This document shows positions 18,191 through 27,279 of a DNA stretch of 64,000 nt, in pieces (position 1 is the stretch's first letter; each line of letters opens with the position of its first letter). A program made the position numbers and the translations under genes. The DNA lies in NCBI RefSeq assembly GCF_040365225.1, contig NZ_AP028055.1:3286001-3350000 (forward strand), given 5' to 3'. The notes beneath the pieces were generated by a model. The model ran no database searches. It saw only the letters and a program-made list of their open reading frames with translations, and was not told where the DNA came from. Origin of the DNA: Bacteroides sedimenti. Lineage in GTDB: Bacteria > Bacteroidota > Bacteroidia > Bacteroidales > Bacteroidaceae.

Positions 18191-19597
18191 TTATTTTGCA
18201 AATGCATGGCGGAATCCTTTAACCTTGTTCCAGTTTCCACGAGTAAAGTCGGGCACTGCAACAGGAGCTGAATTGTTTTCAAGTGAAATGGAAGTCAGCG
18301 GAGCCAGACAGCACCATTCGGCAAGATCGTATACGTCCATATCCAATGGCAGGCCGTTTTGCAGACAGTAGATAAGGCGATAATCCATGATAAAGTCCAT
18401 ACCTCCGTGTCCACCTACCTTCTTGGCAGTTTCTTCAAGTTCTACATGGATAGGGTGTTTATATTTCTTCATTAGAGCATCTTTTATCTCGTCAGAAACG
18501 TATGAGTGTGCATTCAGATTTTCGTGATTTGGAGTGATGCTTGCATCAACCTGTGAACCCTGAAGAGCATAACCTTCAACTGGATATTTATTTGCAAATC
18601 CCTTGGTTCCGGTGCATTGGTACATACGGCTGTAAGGGCGAGGAGAGGCAACATCGTGTTGAATGTGAATGGTTTTACCCTTTTCGGTACGAATCATGGT
18701 CATAGTGTGCTGACCGTTTTTGAATCCTGTTGAGTCTTCCTTTCTCACATTCTTGATGTAATTAGGAATACTTACCGGTTCGCTGTCCATTGCAACCAGG
18801 TAGTTCATTTTATCACCACGGTGTATGTCAAGAAGCTGACAAGCTGGGCCCATGCCGTGAGTAGCATAGATGTCACCACGATGTTCTTTGTTGTATTTCA
18901 GGCGCCAGTCAGCATTATATTCTCCCCAAAACTCTTCCAAGTTATGGATGTAAGAACCTTCGGCATAAAGAATATCACCAAACACTCCTTTTTGAGCCAT
19001 GTTTAGAGTAGTCAGCTCAAAGAAATCGTAAACACAATTTTCCAGCTGCATGCAATGTTTTTGAGTTTTTTCTGCAGTGTTTACTACAGCCCAGATCTCG
19101 TCGAGTGTCATGGCTGCAGGTACTTCACAAGCTACATGCTTACCATGTTCCATCGCATAAATCATCATTTTAGCGTGATTTTTCCAATCGGTTGCGATGT
19201 AAATCAGATCGATGTCAGGACGTTCACACATCTTTTTCCATGCATCTTCGCTCCCGCTGTAACCTGTTGCTTCAGGCAACCCGGCCTTTTGTAGAATTTT
19301 CTGACAGTTTTCAACTCTCTCAGGATGTAAGTCACAAAGAGCTTTGATTTCAACCCCCTTGAGGTGTGTAAAACGTGAAACTGCTCCTGGACCGCGCATC
19401 CCCAGACCAATGAATCCTACACGGACTACATCCATTTTAGGAGTTGTAAGTCCAAGAACATCTTTCTGTCCTGCAGGACGTACCGGAACTTTTGTTTCAA
19501 TCGGCATTACTTTCTTAGCTTTCTTTGCAGCATTCGATGGCAGTGCAATACTGAACATCAGCGTAAATAAGCATAGTGAATAAATCAGTTTTTTCAT
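18191..19597 (-). CDS. GH109-type Gfo/Idh/MocA-family glycosidase
   Basis: GH109 enzymes use a tightly bound NAD+ to cleave alpha-N-acetylgalactosamine by an oxidation-elimination mechanism. The 468-residue product has a signal peptide (ends near NAA, residue 24), a Rossmann domain with VGFIGLGMRGPG (60-71), and an oxidoreductase C-terminal domain with GDIYATHGMGPACQLLDIHRGDK, whose His is the conserved catalytic residue of the family. Length and the leading LGLTTPKMDVVRVG agree with Bacteroides GH109 members. It stands alone with its own -7 (19810-19817), a leader near 205 nt and a terminator. Other secreted Gfo/Idh/MocA proteins have different activities, so the substrate is an inference. 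Confidence 0.85.
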   Translation of the reverse strand: MKKLIYSLCLFTLMFSIALPSNAAKKAKKVMPIETKVPVRPAGQKDVLGLTTPKMDVVRVGFIGLGMRGPGAVSRFTHLKGVEIKALCDLHPERVENCQKILQKAGLPEATGYSGSEDAWKKMCERPDIDLIYIATDWKNHAKMMIYAMEHGKHVACEVPAAMTLDEIWAVVNTAEKTQKHCMQLENCVYDFFELTTLNMAQKGVFGDILYAEGSYIHNLEEFWGEYNADWRLKYNKEHRGDIYATHGMGPACQLLDIHRGDKMNYLVAMDSEPVSIPNYIKNVRKEDSTGFKNGQHTMTMIRTEKGKTIHIQHDVASPRPYSRMYQCTGTKGFANKYPVEGYALQGSQVDASITPNHENLNAHSYVSDEIKDALMKKYKHPIHVELEETAKKVGGHGGMDFIMDYRLIYCLQNGLPLDMDVYDLAEWCCLAPLTSISLENNSAPVAVPDFTRGNWNKVKGFRHAFAK

Positions 19598-19944
19598 GAT
19601 AAATTAATTAAGTGATATTATATAATATATGTTTGTTGTTAACTATAAAAATAGTATATTATTGCTTTGATTTTATATGCATTCTATAATGCTGTATTGC
19701 TGGCAGAATAAATTGTCATGAGTGAGGTCGGCTATTAATATTGTTAGAAATTTAGCTTTGGTATTTCTCATGAGTCTTTCATTGTAGATAAGCATTAAAG
19801 TCTACTTGGCAAAAATAAAAACTTTATTTAAACTATGCAAATAATTAAATGAACGATTTTTAATAGCAAGATAAAATAAAATGATTTAATAAAATGTTAA
19901 TAGGTAATTCTCCCAAGACTATTTGTTGTATTGTAGTTAATTTG
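19598..19944. other. Upstream region of GH109 gene
   Basis: About 350 AT-rich bases holding the GH109 -7 element (19810-19817, minus strand) and no gene. Confidence 0.5.
19810..19817 (-). promoter_or_regulatory. -7 element of GH109 gene
   Basis: TATTTTTG on the minus strand matches TAnnTTTG; implied leader about 205 nt. Confidence 0.4.
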
Positions 19945-20317
19945 CTAATATTCAGATTGATTTCCGCTTTTGTCGAGGTCTTGCATGACAAGCCCAGCTA
20001 GGATAAACCAGGTATGGCTGTGGTATGAACCAGTGTTCCGTTTGTTCTGGCCTTCATGCTACACCATTCGTGATTTAACAGATTTGGATTGCCTAGACCG
20101 TTCTCTGTTTTAGGACACAAACATTTTCCCCAGCCGACGAAGCATTTGCACCTTTATTTTCAAGTAACTCCTCCCTATAAACACATTTAAACTTTTTGGT
20201 GAGTTTTTCTCCTTTTTTTATTTCCCGTTTGAGTGCTGCAGCCAGATGGCAACCAGCTACCTTTCAGAATTCGGCTACATTAATCTTTGTTAGATCGATT
20301 TTTAATGTGGCTCCCAT
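19945..20317 (-). pseudogene. Decayed gene of about 123 codons, family not recognised
   Basis: Starting at ATG 20317 the frame reads MGATLKIDLTKINVAEF, meets TGA, then continues in the same frame for about 54 codons (KVAGCHLAAALKREIKKGEK onward to VCVLKQR) before TAG. A single-base shift restores a frame reading RQSKSVKSRMV, TAG, HEGQNKRNTGSYHSHTW, FILAGLVMQDLDKSGNQSEY and a final stop at 19945-19947. Both internal stops (TGA and TAG) can arise from TGG by one G-to-A change. The total, 373 bases, is 124 codons plus one base, as expected for one frameshift. The lysine-rich small protein is not one I recognise; the sequence looks like a recently inactivated real gene rather than random spacing. 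Confidence 0.55.
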
Positions 20318-20434
20318 TTTTTATTATTTTAAATCCGGTCGTAAAAGTACAATAAATAATATATATCAAATTCGCAACTCTTACATCTAAAATACAGAAT
20401 AACTCTCAAGTAACAGATTCTCTTTTATTTTTAA

Positions 20435-20442
20435 TATATTTG
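20435..20442 (+). promoter_or_regulatory. -7 element of tag
   Basis: TATATTTG, full match, 23 bases before the ATG at 20465. Confidence 0.55.
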
Positions 20443-20464
20443 TAATCTCATAAATAAACGAGAT

Positions 20465-21061
20465 ATGAAGGACCAGAATTTTAAAATAGATCGTTGTAGT
20501 TGGTGCGGATCTGATCCGCTTTATGTGAAATATCATGATGAAGAATGGGGGAAAGAGGTTACTTGTGACTCCAAAATGTTTGAATTCCTTGTGTTGGAAA
20601 GTGCACAGGCCGGTCTGAGCTGGATTACAATTTTAAAAAGAAGAGAAAACTATCGGAATGCATTTGCTGGTTTTGATGCCGGAAAAGTGGCGCAATTCAC
20701 CAACGAGGATGTAGAACGACTGATGCAGAATGCAGGGATTATTCGTAATCGACTGAAGATTTTGGCAACCATTTCAAATGCTCGTTGCTTCCTTGAAACA
20801 CAAAAAGAATTCGGAAGTTTCTGCAACTACCTGAAATCTTTTCTACCTGATGAGAAACCAATCATAAACCATTGGACATCGTTGGATCAAATTCCTGCTT
20901 CTACACCATTGTCTGATACTATCAGTAAGGATATGAAAAAGCGAGGATTTAAATTCTTCGGTACTACTATCTGTTATGCACATTTGCAGGCTGTTGGATA
21001 TGTGAACGATCATTTGGAAGGGTGCAGCTTTAAAAACAATCCTTCCGTCTTAGCTGTTTAA
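20465..21061 (+). CDS. tag: DNA-3-methyladenine glycosylase I
   Basis: Base-excision repair enzyme that removes 3-methyladenine from alkylated DNA. The 198 residues match the family length and show the hallmark RCSWCGSDPLYVKYHDEEWG at the N-terminus, MFEFLVLESAQAGLSWITIL, and the C-terminal CYAHLQAVGYVNDHLEGC. The first Cys, His in YHDEEWG, and the C-terminal His and Cys form the known zinc site of Tag. It may be cotranscribed with the small membrane protein 41 bases downstream. Confidence 0.95.
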   Translation: MKDQNFKIDRCSWCGSDPLYVKYHDEEWGKEVTCDSKMFEFLVLESAQAGLSWITILKRRENYRNAFAGFDAGKVAQFTNEDVERLMQNAGIIRNRLKILATISNARCFLETQKEFGSFCNYLKSFLPDEKPIINHWTSLDQIPASTPLSDTISKDMKKRGFKFFGTTICYAHLQAVGYVNDHLEGCSFKNNPSVLAV

Positions 21062-21102
21062 TTGTATAAGAAACCTTCCTTGTAAGAATCATTATTAGAA
21101 TT

Positions 21103-21447
21103 ATGTATCGTTTTATAAAACAAACCTATATTCAAAATAAAATGTACTCCTTGCTTTCAATTCTGTTGAGCTTGGTTTCTCTCTTTTTTATTATCAAAGT
21201 TAATCTGGATATGGCAATCCGGTATCATTCACTAGATGGAAAAACTCAGCTGTTGTTGGGTCTGACTGAATTTGTAGGCTTTTATTTTAAGTTTTATGTA
21301 ATCGTTGCGTTGAGCTTAATCGCTGTCGGATTGTCTTTTATTGGTTATAAAAAGAAAGAGAGAGTAAGTCTGAATGGAATAGCTCGTATCCTGGGTATCA
21401 TTTCTTTGATTGCCGTAGTTTTCAATATTGGAAAATTTATAATCTAG
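21103..21447 (+). CDS. Small membrane protein of unknown function
   Basis: 114 residues with three hydrophobic segments (about 14-35, 60-84 and 93-113) and a lysine/arginine stretch (YKKKERVSLN) between the second and third. I recognise no family. It lies between tag and a methyltransferase gene on the same strand with short gaps (41 and 24 bases), so the three are probably one transcript. Confidence 0.65.
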   Translation: MYRFIKQTYIQNKMYSLLSILLSLVSLFFIIKVNLDMAIRYHSLDGKTQLLLGLTEFVGFYFKFYVIVALSLIAVGLSFIGYKKKERVSLNGIARILGIISLIAVVFNIGKFII

Positions 21448-21471
21448 TATATAATTTAAATCAGTTAGACT

Positions 21472-22236
21472 ATGGAAAGGAGCTCTGTACTTAAACTGAT
21501 TGCTGATTTTTTTCAGCCATTATATCGTCAAGGTCCGGGGGGAAGGAATGAAACGCTGAAGGCTTTAAGTTTTCTCTCGCCTTCGTGTCTGTCTCGGGAA
21601 TTGAAAATTGCAGATATAGGATGTGGTACGGGTGCTCAAACGTTGGTGTTGGCCGAAAACACGAAGGGAACAATAACTGCAATTGATTTTCTGCCGGAGA
21701 TGCTTGACGGATTAAATGCCCGGATGAAACTTCATGGGTTTCAGGATAGGGTTGCAAGCTTACTTGTTTCGATGGATAATCTCCCTTTTAATGAGAATGA
21801 ACTGGACCTGATTTGGGCCGAAGGTTCTATTTTTGGTATTGGATTCAATCGCGGAATCACTGAATGGAAAAAGTACTTGAAAACTGGTGGACTGATTGCT
21901 GTGACAGAGATGTCCTGGCTCACTATAAATCGGTCTTTCGAAATTGAGCAATACCTTACTTCCTGCTATTCAGAGGTGGACCTTGTTTCTTCGAAAATTC
22001 GTCAGATGGAGTCGGCAGGATATTTGCCAGTGGCTAATTTTGTTTTGCCTGAAACCTGCTGGACAATCAATTATTATAAATTGGTGCAGGGCCGGTTCAA
22101 TTCATTTCTGAAAGAACAACGTTATTCTGAAGAAGCAAAACAGTTTGTTGGAATGATGAAAGAGGAGATTGATTATTACGAAAAGTACAAGGCCTATTAC
22201 GGGTATGTTTTTTATATCGGAAAGAAAATAGGATGA
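21472..22236 (+). CDS. Class I SAM-dependent methyltransferase
   Basis: 254-residue cytoplasmic enzyme with a Rossmann-like methyltransferase fold: motif I IADIGCGTGAQTLVL (about 46-60), AIDFLPEMLDGL as the acidic motif after strand 2, and MDNLPFNENELDLIWAEGSIFGIGF as motif IV. The acceptor is not evident; such proteins are often annotated as ubiquinone/menaquinone-type or small-molecule methyltransferases, which is too specific here. Probably cotranscribed with tag and the small membrane protein. Confidence 0.85.
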   Translation: MERSSVLKLIADFFQPLYRQGPGGRNETLKALSFLSPSCLSRELKIADIGCGTGAQTLVLAENTKGTITAIDFLPEMLDGLNARMKLHGFQDRVASLLVSMDNLPFNENELDLIWAEGSIFGIGFNRGITEWKKYLKTGGLIAVTEMSWLTINRSFEIEQYLTSCYSEVDLVSSKIRQMESAGYLPVANFVLPETCWTINYYKLVQGRFNSFLKEQRYSEEAKQFVGMMKEEIDYYEKYKAYYGYVFYIGKKIG

Positions 22237-22488
22237 ATTACTGTTTGTAAACTTCTCGAAGAAAATGCTCTCTTAGGAGATCTATTATCCTGTATTTTTA
22301 TTTATAGAACTTCTGGCACCTATTTTAAGTCGCTTATATCTCAATAAGTACGGTCTCAGTTTCCCATTTATGGAAGATTCCCTTGGTGAGCATTCTACAG
22401 AGACTTTGATTGAGACTTCAGCATTTACAAAAAAGAGTGCTGCCTTCTTTGTGTTCTAGGATTGCTTTTCATTTGTTGTCAGCCTCGC

Positions 22489-22890
22489 TTATTTTTCAGC
22501 CTGATTAACTGTTATATTATCGAAATAGTCTCCCATCTCCAGATTGACATAAATAATTCGTTTCTTGCCGGTGGTATTTGGATCAATATGAATAGTCAAG
22601 ATCTTTTCTTGAGGTCTGTTTATGGTATACCATTCCCCGGTTATTTGATAGGGTGTAGTTGTCCGGTTTTCAACGGGCACATCAAATAGAGGAGCTGCCT
22701 GGTAAGGCTTTGATGTTCCCAGTAGCCAAAATGTACCTTTTGAAGTTACAGTGAAGTCGCCTCCATTTGCATTAAAATCAACTGATTTGGCTGAGAGCTT
22801 TATACAATCGTCCCATAGACCGTCTGACTTTTCGCACGATGTGAACATGATAATTGATATCAGAAATGTAAATAAGATGATTTTTTTCAT
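22489..22890 (-). CDS. Small lipoprotein with BACON-like domain
   Basis: A lipoprotein signal peptide (MKKIILFTFLISIIMFTSC, lipid-anchored Cys near residue 19) precedes a roughly 110-residue domain reading LSAKSVDFNANGGDFTVTSKGTFWLLG, the pattern of BACON beta-sandwich domains, which in Bacteroidetes bind carbohydrates or mucin. The ATG at 22890 is preferred to one at 22911 because the -7 element at 22930-22937 would leave the latter almost no leader. It is transcribed alone. Confidence 0.7.
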   Translation of the reverse strand: MKKIILFTFLISIIMFTSCEKSDGLWDDCIKLSAKSVDFNANGGDFTVTSKGTFWLLGTSKPYQAAPLFDVPVENRTTTPYQITGEWYTINRPQEKILTIHIDPNTTGKKRIIYVNLEMGDYFDNITVNQAEK

Positions 22891-23261
22891 GGTCGATTTG
22901 ATTAATTTCACTTCATTTTTAAGTTAATACAAATATATACTTTTTTTTATGTAAATAATAATATTCAGATGAAATTTGTCCTTAATTTTAATTGATTAGA
23001 ATTTATGCAAGTATATTTATGTTTTTTGGTGAGTTGTAGAAAAATATTGATAGGTTTATTCCTTCTGGTTTTAAGATGAACAACGCTGACAGTTGCGATG
23101 TTATTTATTGTATGTTTCTTTTGTTCGTATTATACAATGCCAATATTAGTCATAAAGTAGGATAGGAGAGAGGACCCTCTAACCTGTATCTGAATGCAAA
23201 TGTGGTTCTAGTAATATTTTGTAAATCTATCTCGTTGTTGCAAAAAGAAATCTTTGATAAG
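22891..23261. other. Divergent intergenic region
   Basis: About 370 AT-rich bases between the lipoprotein and DUF72 genes. Apart from the lipoprotein -7 element I see nothing definite. Confidence 0.4.
22930..22937 (-). promoter_or_regulatory. -7 element of the BACON-like lipoprotein gene
   Basis: TATATTTG on the minus strand, full match, 40 bases before the ATG at 22890. Confidence 0.5.
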
Positions 23262-24023
23262 ATGGAAGTAAATTTAAATCCGGGAAAATTGTTTATCGGA
23301 ACTTCCGGCTGGAGCTACAAGCATTGGACCGGGGTTTTTTATCCGGAAGAGATAAGTCCGGATAAGTACCTGGAGTATTATCTTACCAAGTTTGATAGTG
23401 TGGAATTAAATTCCAGCTTTTACCACCTTCCCTTTAAAAGTACGGTTGACGGATGGGTGAGGCGAACGCCGGAGAGATTCAGATTCTGCATAAAGCTGAG
23501 TCGATTCATAACCCATCAAAAACATCTGTTGAACATTGAAGAGGCAATGGCTAATTATTTTGCTGTGTTTCGAAGAATGAAATCTCGGTTAGGCCCTGTT
23601 CTTGTTCAGTTACCTCCCGGATTGTATTATGATAAAGATCTTATTTGTTATTTTCTGGATTTATTGAATGAGAAATATTCCGGATATCGTTTTGCGATAG
23701 AGGTGAGGCACCAGTCCTGGGTCAGGGATGAATTCTTCGATTTACTTTCCCGCAATTCGGTTGCCTTTGTTATAGCTGATTCAGGAGGTCAATTCCCTTA
23801 TGCTGATGCAATGACTACCGATTATGTTTATATCCGGTTTCATGGACGTGAATTGATATATGCGTCCGATTACGATGAGGCTGATTTGGAGTATTATGCA
23901 AAAAAGATCAGAGGCTGGCAAAGCGAAGGGAAAGATGTCTGGGCGTTTTTTAACAACGATTACAGTGGATATGCCCCGAAAAACGCAAGTAAGCTACTTG
24001 AGATAATACAATCTTATAGCTAA
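23262..24023 (+). CDS. DUF72 (YecE-like) protein
   Basis: 254-residue cytoplasmic TIM-barrel-like protein of the DUF72 family; biochemical role unknown. Family marks are LFIGTSGWSYKHWTGVFYP at the N-terminus, KYLEYYLTKFDSVELNSSFYHLP, LVQLPPG, RFAIEVRHQSW, and YIRFHGRE. A GTG reading from 23202 would add 20 residues with no family match, so the ATG at 23262 is chosen. Monocistronic, with a terminator shared with the convergent synthetase gene. Confidence 0.9.
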   Translation: MEVNLNPGKLFIGTSGWSYKHWTGVFYPEEISPDKYLEYYLTKFDSVELNSSFYHLPFKSTVDGWVRRTPERFRFCIKLSRFITHQKHLLNIEEAMANYFAVFRRMKSRLGPVLVQLPPGLYYDKDLICYFLDLLNEKYSGYRFAIEVRHQSWVRDEFFDLLSRNSVAFVIADSGGQFPYADAMTTDYVYIRFHGRELIYASDYDEADLEYYAKKIRGWQSEGKDVWAFFNNDYSGYAPKNASKLLEIIQSYS

Positions 24024-24031
24024 TCTAAAAC

Positions 24032-24063
24032 AAAAGGCATCCCGAACTATCAGGATGCCTTTT
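24032..24063. terminator. Bidirectional terminator
   Basis: AAAAGGCATCC pairs perfectly with GGATGCCTTTT around a 10-base loop, between convergent genes. Confidence 0.9.
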
Positions 24064-24082
24064 GTATATATCAGGAATTGAA

Positions 24083-25789
24083 TTACTTCTTTGCCTCTTT
24101 ATCTTTATCACGAATTTCAACGCGACGAATCTTTCCACTAATGGTTTTCGGCAGTTCGTCTACAAACTCAATCACACGTGGATATTTGTAGGGAGCTGTT
24201 ACGTTCTTCACATGATCTTGCAGTTCTTTCACCAAAGCATCACCTGCTTTCTCTTTGTATTCTTTGGAAAGAATGATGGTGGCCTTCACCACCTGTCCGC
24301 GTATCTCGTCGGGGACACCTGTAATGGCACATTCCACAACCGCCGGGTGTGTCATCAATGCACTTTCCACTTCAAACGGGCCGATACGGTAACCGGAGCT
24401 TTTAATAACATCGTCGGCACGTCCTACAAACCAGAAATAACCATCCTCGTCTCTCCATGCCAAATCACCAGTGAAATAAAGACCGTCATGATATGCATCT
24501 TTAGTCAGCTCTTCGTTTCTGTAATACTCATTGCTTAAGCCAATAGGCATTCCTTTATCAATGCGAATCACAATTTGTCCTTGTTCACCCTCTTCAGCCG
24601 AACGGCCATCCGGGGTAAGCAATTCAACCTCATAGTTCGGACTTGGAACTCCCATACTTCCGGGTTTTGGCTCCATCCACGGAGATGTAAAGATCACAAC
24701 AGCCGTTTCGCTCTGCCCGTAACCTTCTCGCAATTTTATGCCAGTGAGTTTGTAAAACTGGTCGTACACCGCAGGATTAAGAGCTTCTCCGGCAATTTCA
24801 CAATACTCCAAAGATGAAAGATCATATTTTGTCAGGTCCTCACGAATCAGGAAGCGGAATATGGTAGGAGGCGCACAAAGAGAGGTAATGTGGTAATCGT
24901 GAATCTTCTTGAGCATATCAGCCGGAGTAAACTTCTCATGGTCATAAACAAACACAGTTGCACCCGATATCCACTGACCATATAGTTTTCCCCAAACCGC
25001 CTTGAGCCAACCTGTATCGGCAATAGTTAGATGCAGGCTTCCATCGTGCAGGTTGTGCCAGTATTTAGCTGTGATGATGTGCGATAGCGGATAGATATAG
25101 TTATGAGCTACCATTTTTGCATTACCGGTTGTACCCGATGTGAAGCTGATAAGCATGATGTCGGTGTTCTCGTTTACATGTTCAGGACGAACAAACGGAG
25201 CTGCATTGTTGATGCCTTTATGAAAATCATCCCATCCTTCAGGAATCACCGGCCCGATTGAAATGCGATTTTTCATGGATTGAGATTCAGGCATGGCGTC
25301 ATTTATATGACCAATAATCAATTCATCGCCATCAGCCACAATCGTCATGATATCGGCAGCATTATTCCGGTAAACAATATCTTTTTTGGTCAACAAATGT
25401 GTTGCAGGAATAATAACCGCTCCAATCTTATGAAGAGCGATAATGGTAAGCCAGAACTCATATCTGCGTTTGAGGATAACCATTACCTTATCGTCTTTCC
25501 CTATTCCAAGGGACTGAAAATAGGAAGCAGTTTTATCGGATAATTCTTTAATGTCTGAAAAAGTAAAACGACGACATTCGTCTTTATCGTTTGTCCACAA
25601 CAAAGCAAGCTTATCTGGCTGTTCAGCAGCCCAAGCGTCTACTACGTCATAAGCAAAATTGAAGTTTGCAGGAACATTGAGTTTATAATTCTTTTCGAAA
25701 TCTTCCTGAGAGGTAAACTCTGTCTTTTCTAAAAATCTTTCGAGCATATTTGTATTAATTGTATCATTGATAATCTGTTCATTTGGCAA
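24083..25789 (-). CDS. AMP-forming acyl-CoA synthetase (acetyl-CoA synthetase-like)
   Basis: Activates a carboxylic acid to its CoA thioester through an acyl-adenylate. 568 residues with the ANL superfamily motifs: ISFTSGTTGNAKMVAHNY (A3), REGYGQSETAV (A5), YFTGDLAWRDEDGYFWFVGRADDVIKSSGYRIGPFEVE (A7-A8) and PKTISGKIRR with the C-terminal catalytic Lys (A10). The pattern resembles medium-chain/acetate-type synthetases; the acid is not known. The long start at 25789 is 9 bases after the regulator gene; an internal ATG at 25747 (MLERFLEKTEF) is also possible. It is paired with an XRE-cupin regulator, an arrangement found widely in Bacteroides, suggesting control by the acid or an adenylate-derived signal. 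Confidence 0.9.
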   Translation of the reverse strand: MPNEQIINDTINTNMLERFLEKTEFTSQEDFEKNYKLNVPANFNFAYDVVDAWAAEQPDKLALLWTNDKDECRRFTFSDIKELSDKTASYFQSLGIGKDDKVMVILKRRYEFWLTIIALHKIGAVIIPATHLLTKKDIVYRNNAADIMTIVADGDELIIGHINDAMPESQSMKNRISIGPVIPEGWDDFHKGINNAAPFVRPEHVNENTDIMLISFTSGTTGNAKMVAHNYIYPLSHIITAKYWHNLHDGSLHLTIADTGWLKAVWGKLYGQWISGATVFVYDHEKFTPADMLKKIHDYHITSLCAPPTIFRFLIREDLTKYDLSSLEYCEIAGEALNPAVYDQFYKLTGIKLREGYGQSETAVVIFTSPWMEPKPGSMGVPSPNYEVELLTPDGRSAEEGEQGQIVIRIDKGMPIGLSNEYYRNEELTKDAYHDGLYFTGDLAWRDEDGYFWFVGRADDVIKSSGYRIGPFEVESALMTHPAVVECAITGVPDEIRGQVVKATIILSKEYKEKAGDALVKELQDHVKNVTAPYKYPRVIEFVDELPKTISGKIRRVEIRDKDKEAKK

Positions 25790-25798
25790 AACAACTCT

Positions 25799-26353
25799 TT
25801 AAAGAATCATTGCCAAAAATTTCACTGGTTGGCCATCAAGTGCCTTCATTCCGTGAGGACGGTTTGAGTCGAAGTAGATACTGTCGCCTTCATTCAGAAT
25901 CAGTTCTTTACCATCAATGTCAATCAACATTCGTCCTGAAAGAACCAGATTAAACTCCTGTCCGTCGTGTGAATTGAATGTCATAGGGAAATCTTCGGAT
26001 TTCGGTTCTACCGTAACAATAAACGGGTCAGCTTTTCTCTCTTTGAAACCGGAAGCAAGCGACTGGTATTTGTATGCTTTGGTGCGTTCAATTGAAACGC
26101 CTTTCCCTGCCCGGGTAAGAAAATAAGAACTCATCTTTGGTTCCTCACCAAACATCAGCGCATCCAGCGCGACACCGCACTTACGGGCAACCTTTTGAAG
26201 CATACTGACAGAGATATCTGCTTCGCCACTTTCTACCAATGTGTACTCTTCAGCGGAAATACCACAGATATTGGCCATTTCCTCTATTGTAAGCTCTAGC
26301 ACTTCACGCAAACCGCGCAAACGTTCTGCAATTTGTTTTATCTGTTCATCCAT
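25799..26353 (-). CDS. XRE-family regulator with C-terminal cupin domain
   Basis: DNA-binding sensor of 184 residues: an N-terminal helix-turn-helix (about 9-65, LRGLREVLELTIEEMANICGISAEEYTLVESGEADIS) joined to a cupin domain (about 105-184, with HDGQEFNLVLSGRMLIDIDG and GDSIYFDSNRPHG). Such proteins repress or activate a neighbouring catabolic gene in response to a small ligand bound by the cupin. It lies 9 bases before the acyl-CoA synthetase and 18 bases after proC, all on one strand. Confidence 0.9.
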   Translation of the reverse strand: MDEQIKQIAERLRGLREVLELTIEEMANICGISAEEYTLVESGEADISVSMLQKVARKCGVALDALMFGEEPKMSSYFLTRAGKGVSIERTKAYKYQSLASGFKERKADPFIVTVEPKSEDFPMTFNSHDGQEFNLVLSGRMLIDIDGKELILNEGDSIYFDSNRPHGMKALDGQPVKFLAMIL

Positions 26354-26371
26354 AATTTTATATAACGGTTA

Positions 26372-27145
26372 TTATCTGCTTGCTTTCATTGCCCGGATAA
26401 TGGCCGAGCTGAAGCCAGCGTGTTCTAGTTCATTAAGTCCTTTAATTGTAATGCCGCCCGGGGTTGTAACCTTGTCAATCTCCAGTGCCGGATGAGTGTC
26501 ATTCTGCAAAAGCAGTTCGGCTGCCCCCTTCACCGACTGAGCCACCATCCTTTGAGCATCCTTAGGATAGATTCCCATCTCTACGCCAGCTTCAACCGCA
26601 GCATGAATATACTTCAGTACGTATGCAATGCCACAAGAGGTAAGTGATGTTGCAGCACTCATTTGTGATTCGTTAATCAGCATGGCCAGTCCCATTTCCG
26701 AAAAAATATCCAGAATTAACTGTTCCTGTTCCTGAGAGGCATTGTATGAAGCAATAAGTGTGGTGCTTTCGAGCAGTGAAATGGCAGTATTGGGAATCAC
26801 CCGGAAAATTGTTGCAGATGGGTCAATGATCGTACCGTAATCGGCAAACGAAACACCGGCAACAACCGTTACCAGAACCTGCTTCTTCACATCCATCTGA
26901 ATCTCTTCCAGAACCTGTTTAACCAGCCAAGGCTTTACCGCCAGAATAATCAGATTTGCATCCTTTACAGCTTCCCGATTGGAATTGGTAACATGGATAC
27001 TGGCATTAAAGTCTCTCAACACATCCAATTTGCCATTAGTTGGATTGGATACTGTAATATTCTCCGCTTTTACTTTGGTTCCCTGTACTAATCCGAGGGC
27101 AATGGCCCCACCCATGTTTCCTGCACCTAATATTGCTATTTTCAT
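26372..27145 (-). CDS. proC: Pyrroline-5-carboxylate reductase
   Basis: Last step of proline synthesis: reduces pyrroline-5-carboxylate to proline with NAD(P)H in the cytoplasm. 257 residues with the dinucleotide-binding MKIAILGAGNMGGAIALGLVQ at the N-terminus, ILAVKPW, and the signature region VTTPGGITIKGLNELEHAGF near the C-terminus. It has its own -7 element (27180-27187) downstream of the argD terminator, so it is probably separate from the arginine operon though adjacent to it. Confidence 0.95.
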   Translation of the reverse strand: MKIAILGAGNMGGAIALGLVQGTKVKAENITVSNPTNGKLDVLRDFNASIHVTNSNREAVKDANLIILAVKPWLVKQVLEEIQMDVKKQVLVTVVAGVSFADYGTIIDPSATIFRVIPNTAISLLESTTLIASYNASQEQEQLILDIFSEMGLAMLINESQMSAATSLTSCGIAYVLKYIHAAVEAGVEMGIYPKDAQRMVAQSVKGAAELLLQNDTHPALEIDKVTTPGGITIKGLNELEHAGFSSAIIRAMKASR

Positions 27146-27179
27146 ACTCTCTGGTTTTATTTGAAAAGGATAAGTTTCG

Positions 27180-27187
27180 CAAACTTA
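27180..27187 (-). promoter_or_regulatory. -7 element of proC
   Basis: TAAGTTTG on the minus strand matches TAnnTTTG, 35 bases before the ATG at 27145. Confidence 0.5.
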
Positions 27188-27222
27188 CATAAAAATCTTA
27201 AATAATGTAAGTCACTTACAAA

Positions 27223-27267
27223 AAGAAATCCCTGTTTCATCTGAAATGATTGAAACAGGGATTTCTT
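27223..27267 (-). terminator. Arginine operon terminator
   Basis: A perfect 17-bp stem, AAGAAATCCCTGTTTCA against TGAAACAGGGATTTCTT, 13 bases after the argD stop; on the minus strand TTTTGTAAG follows. Confidence 0.9.
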
Positions 27268-27279
27268 ATAGGGGTTTAA

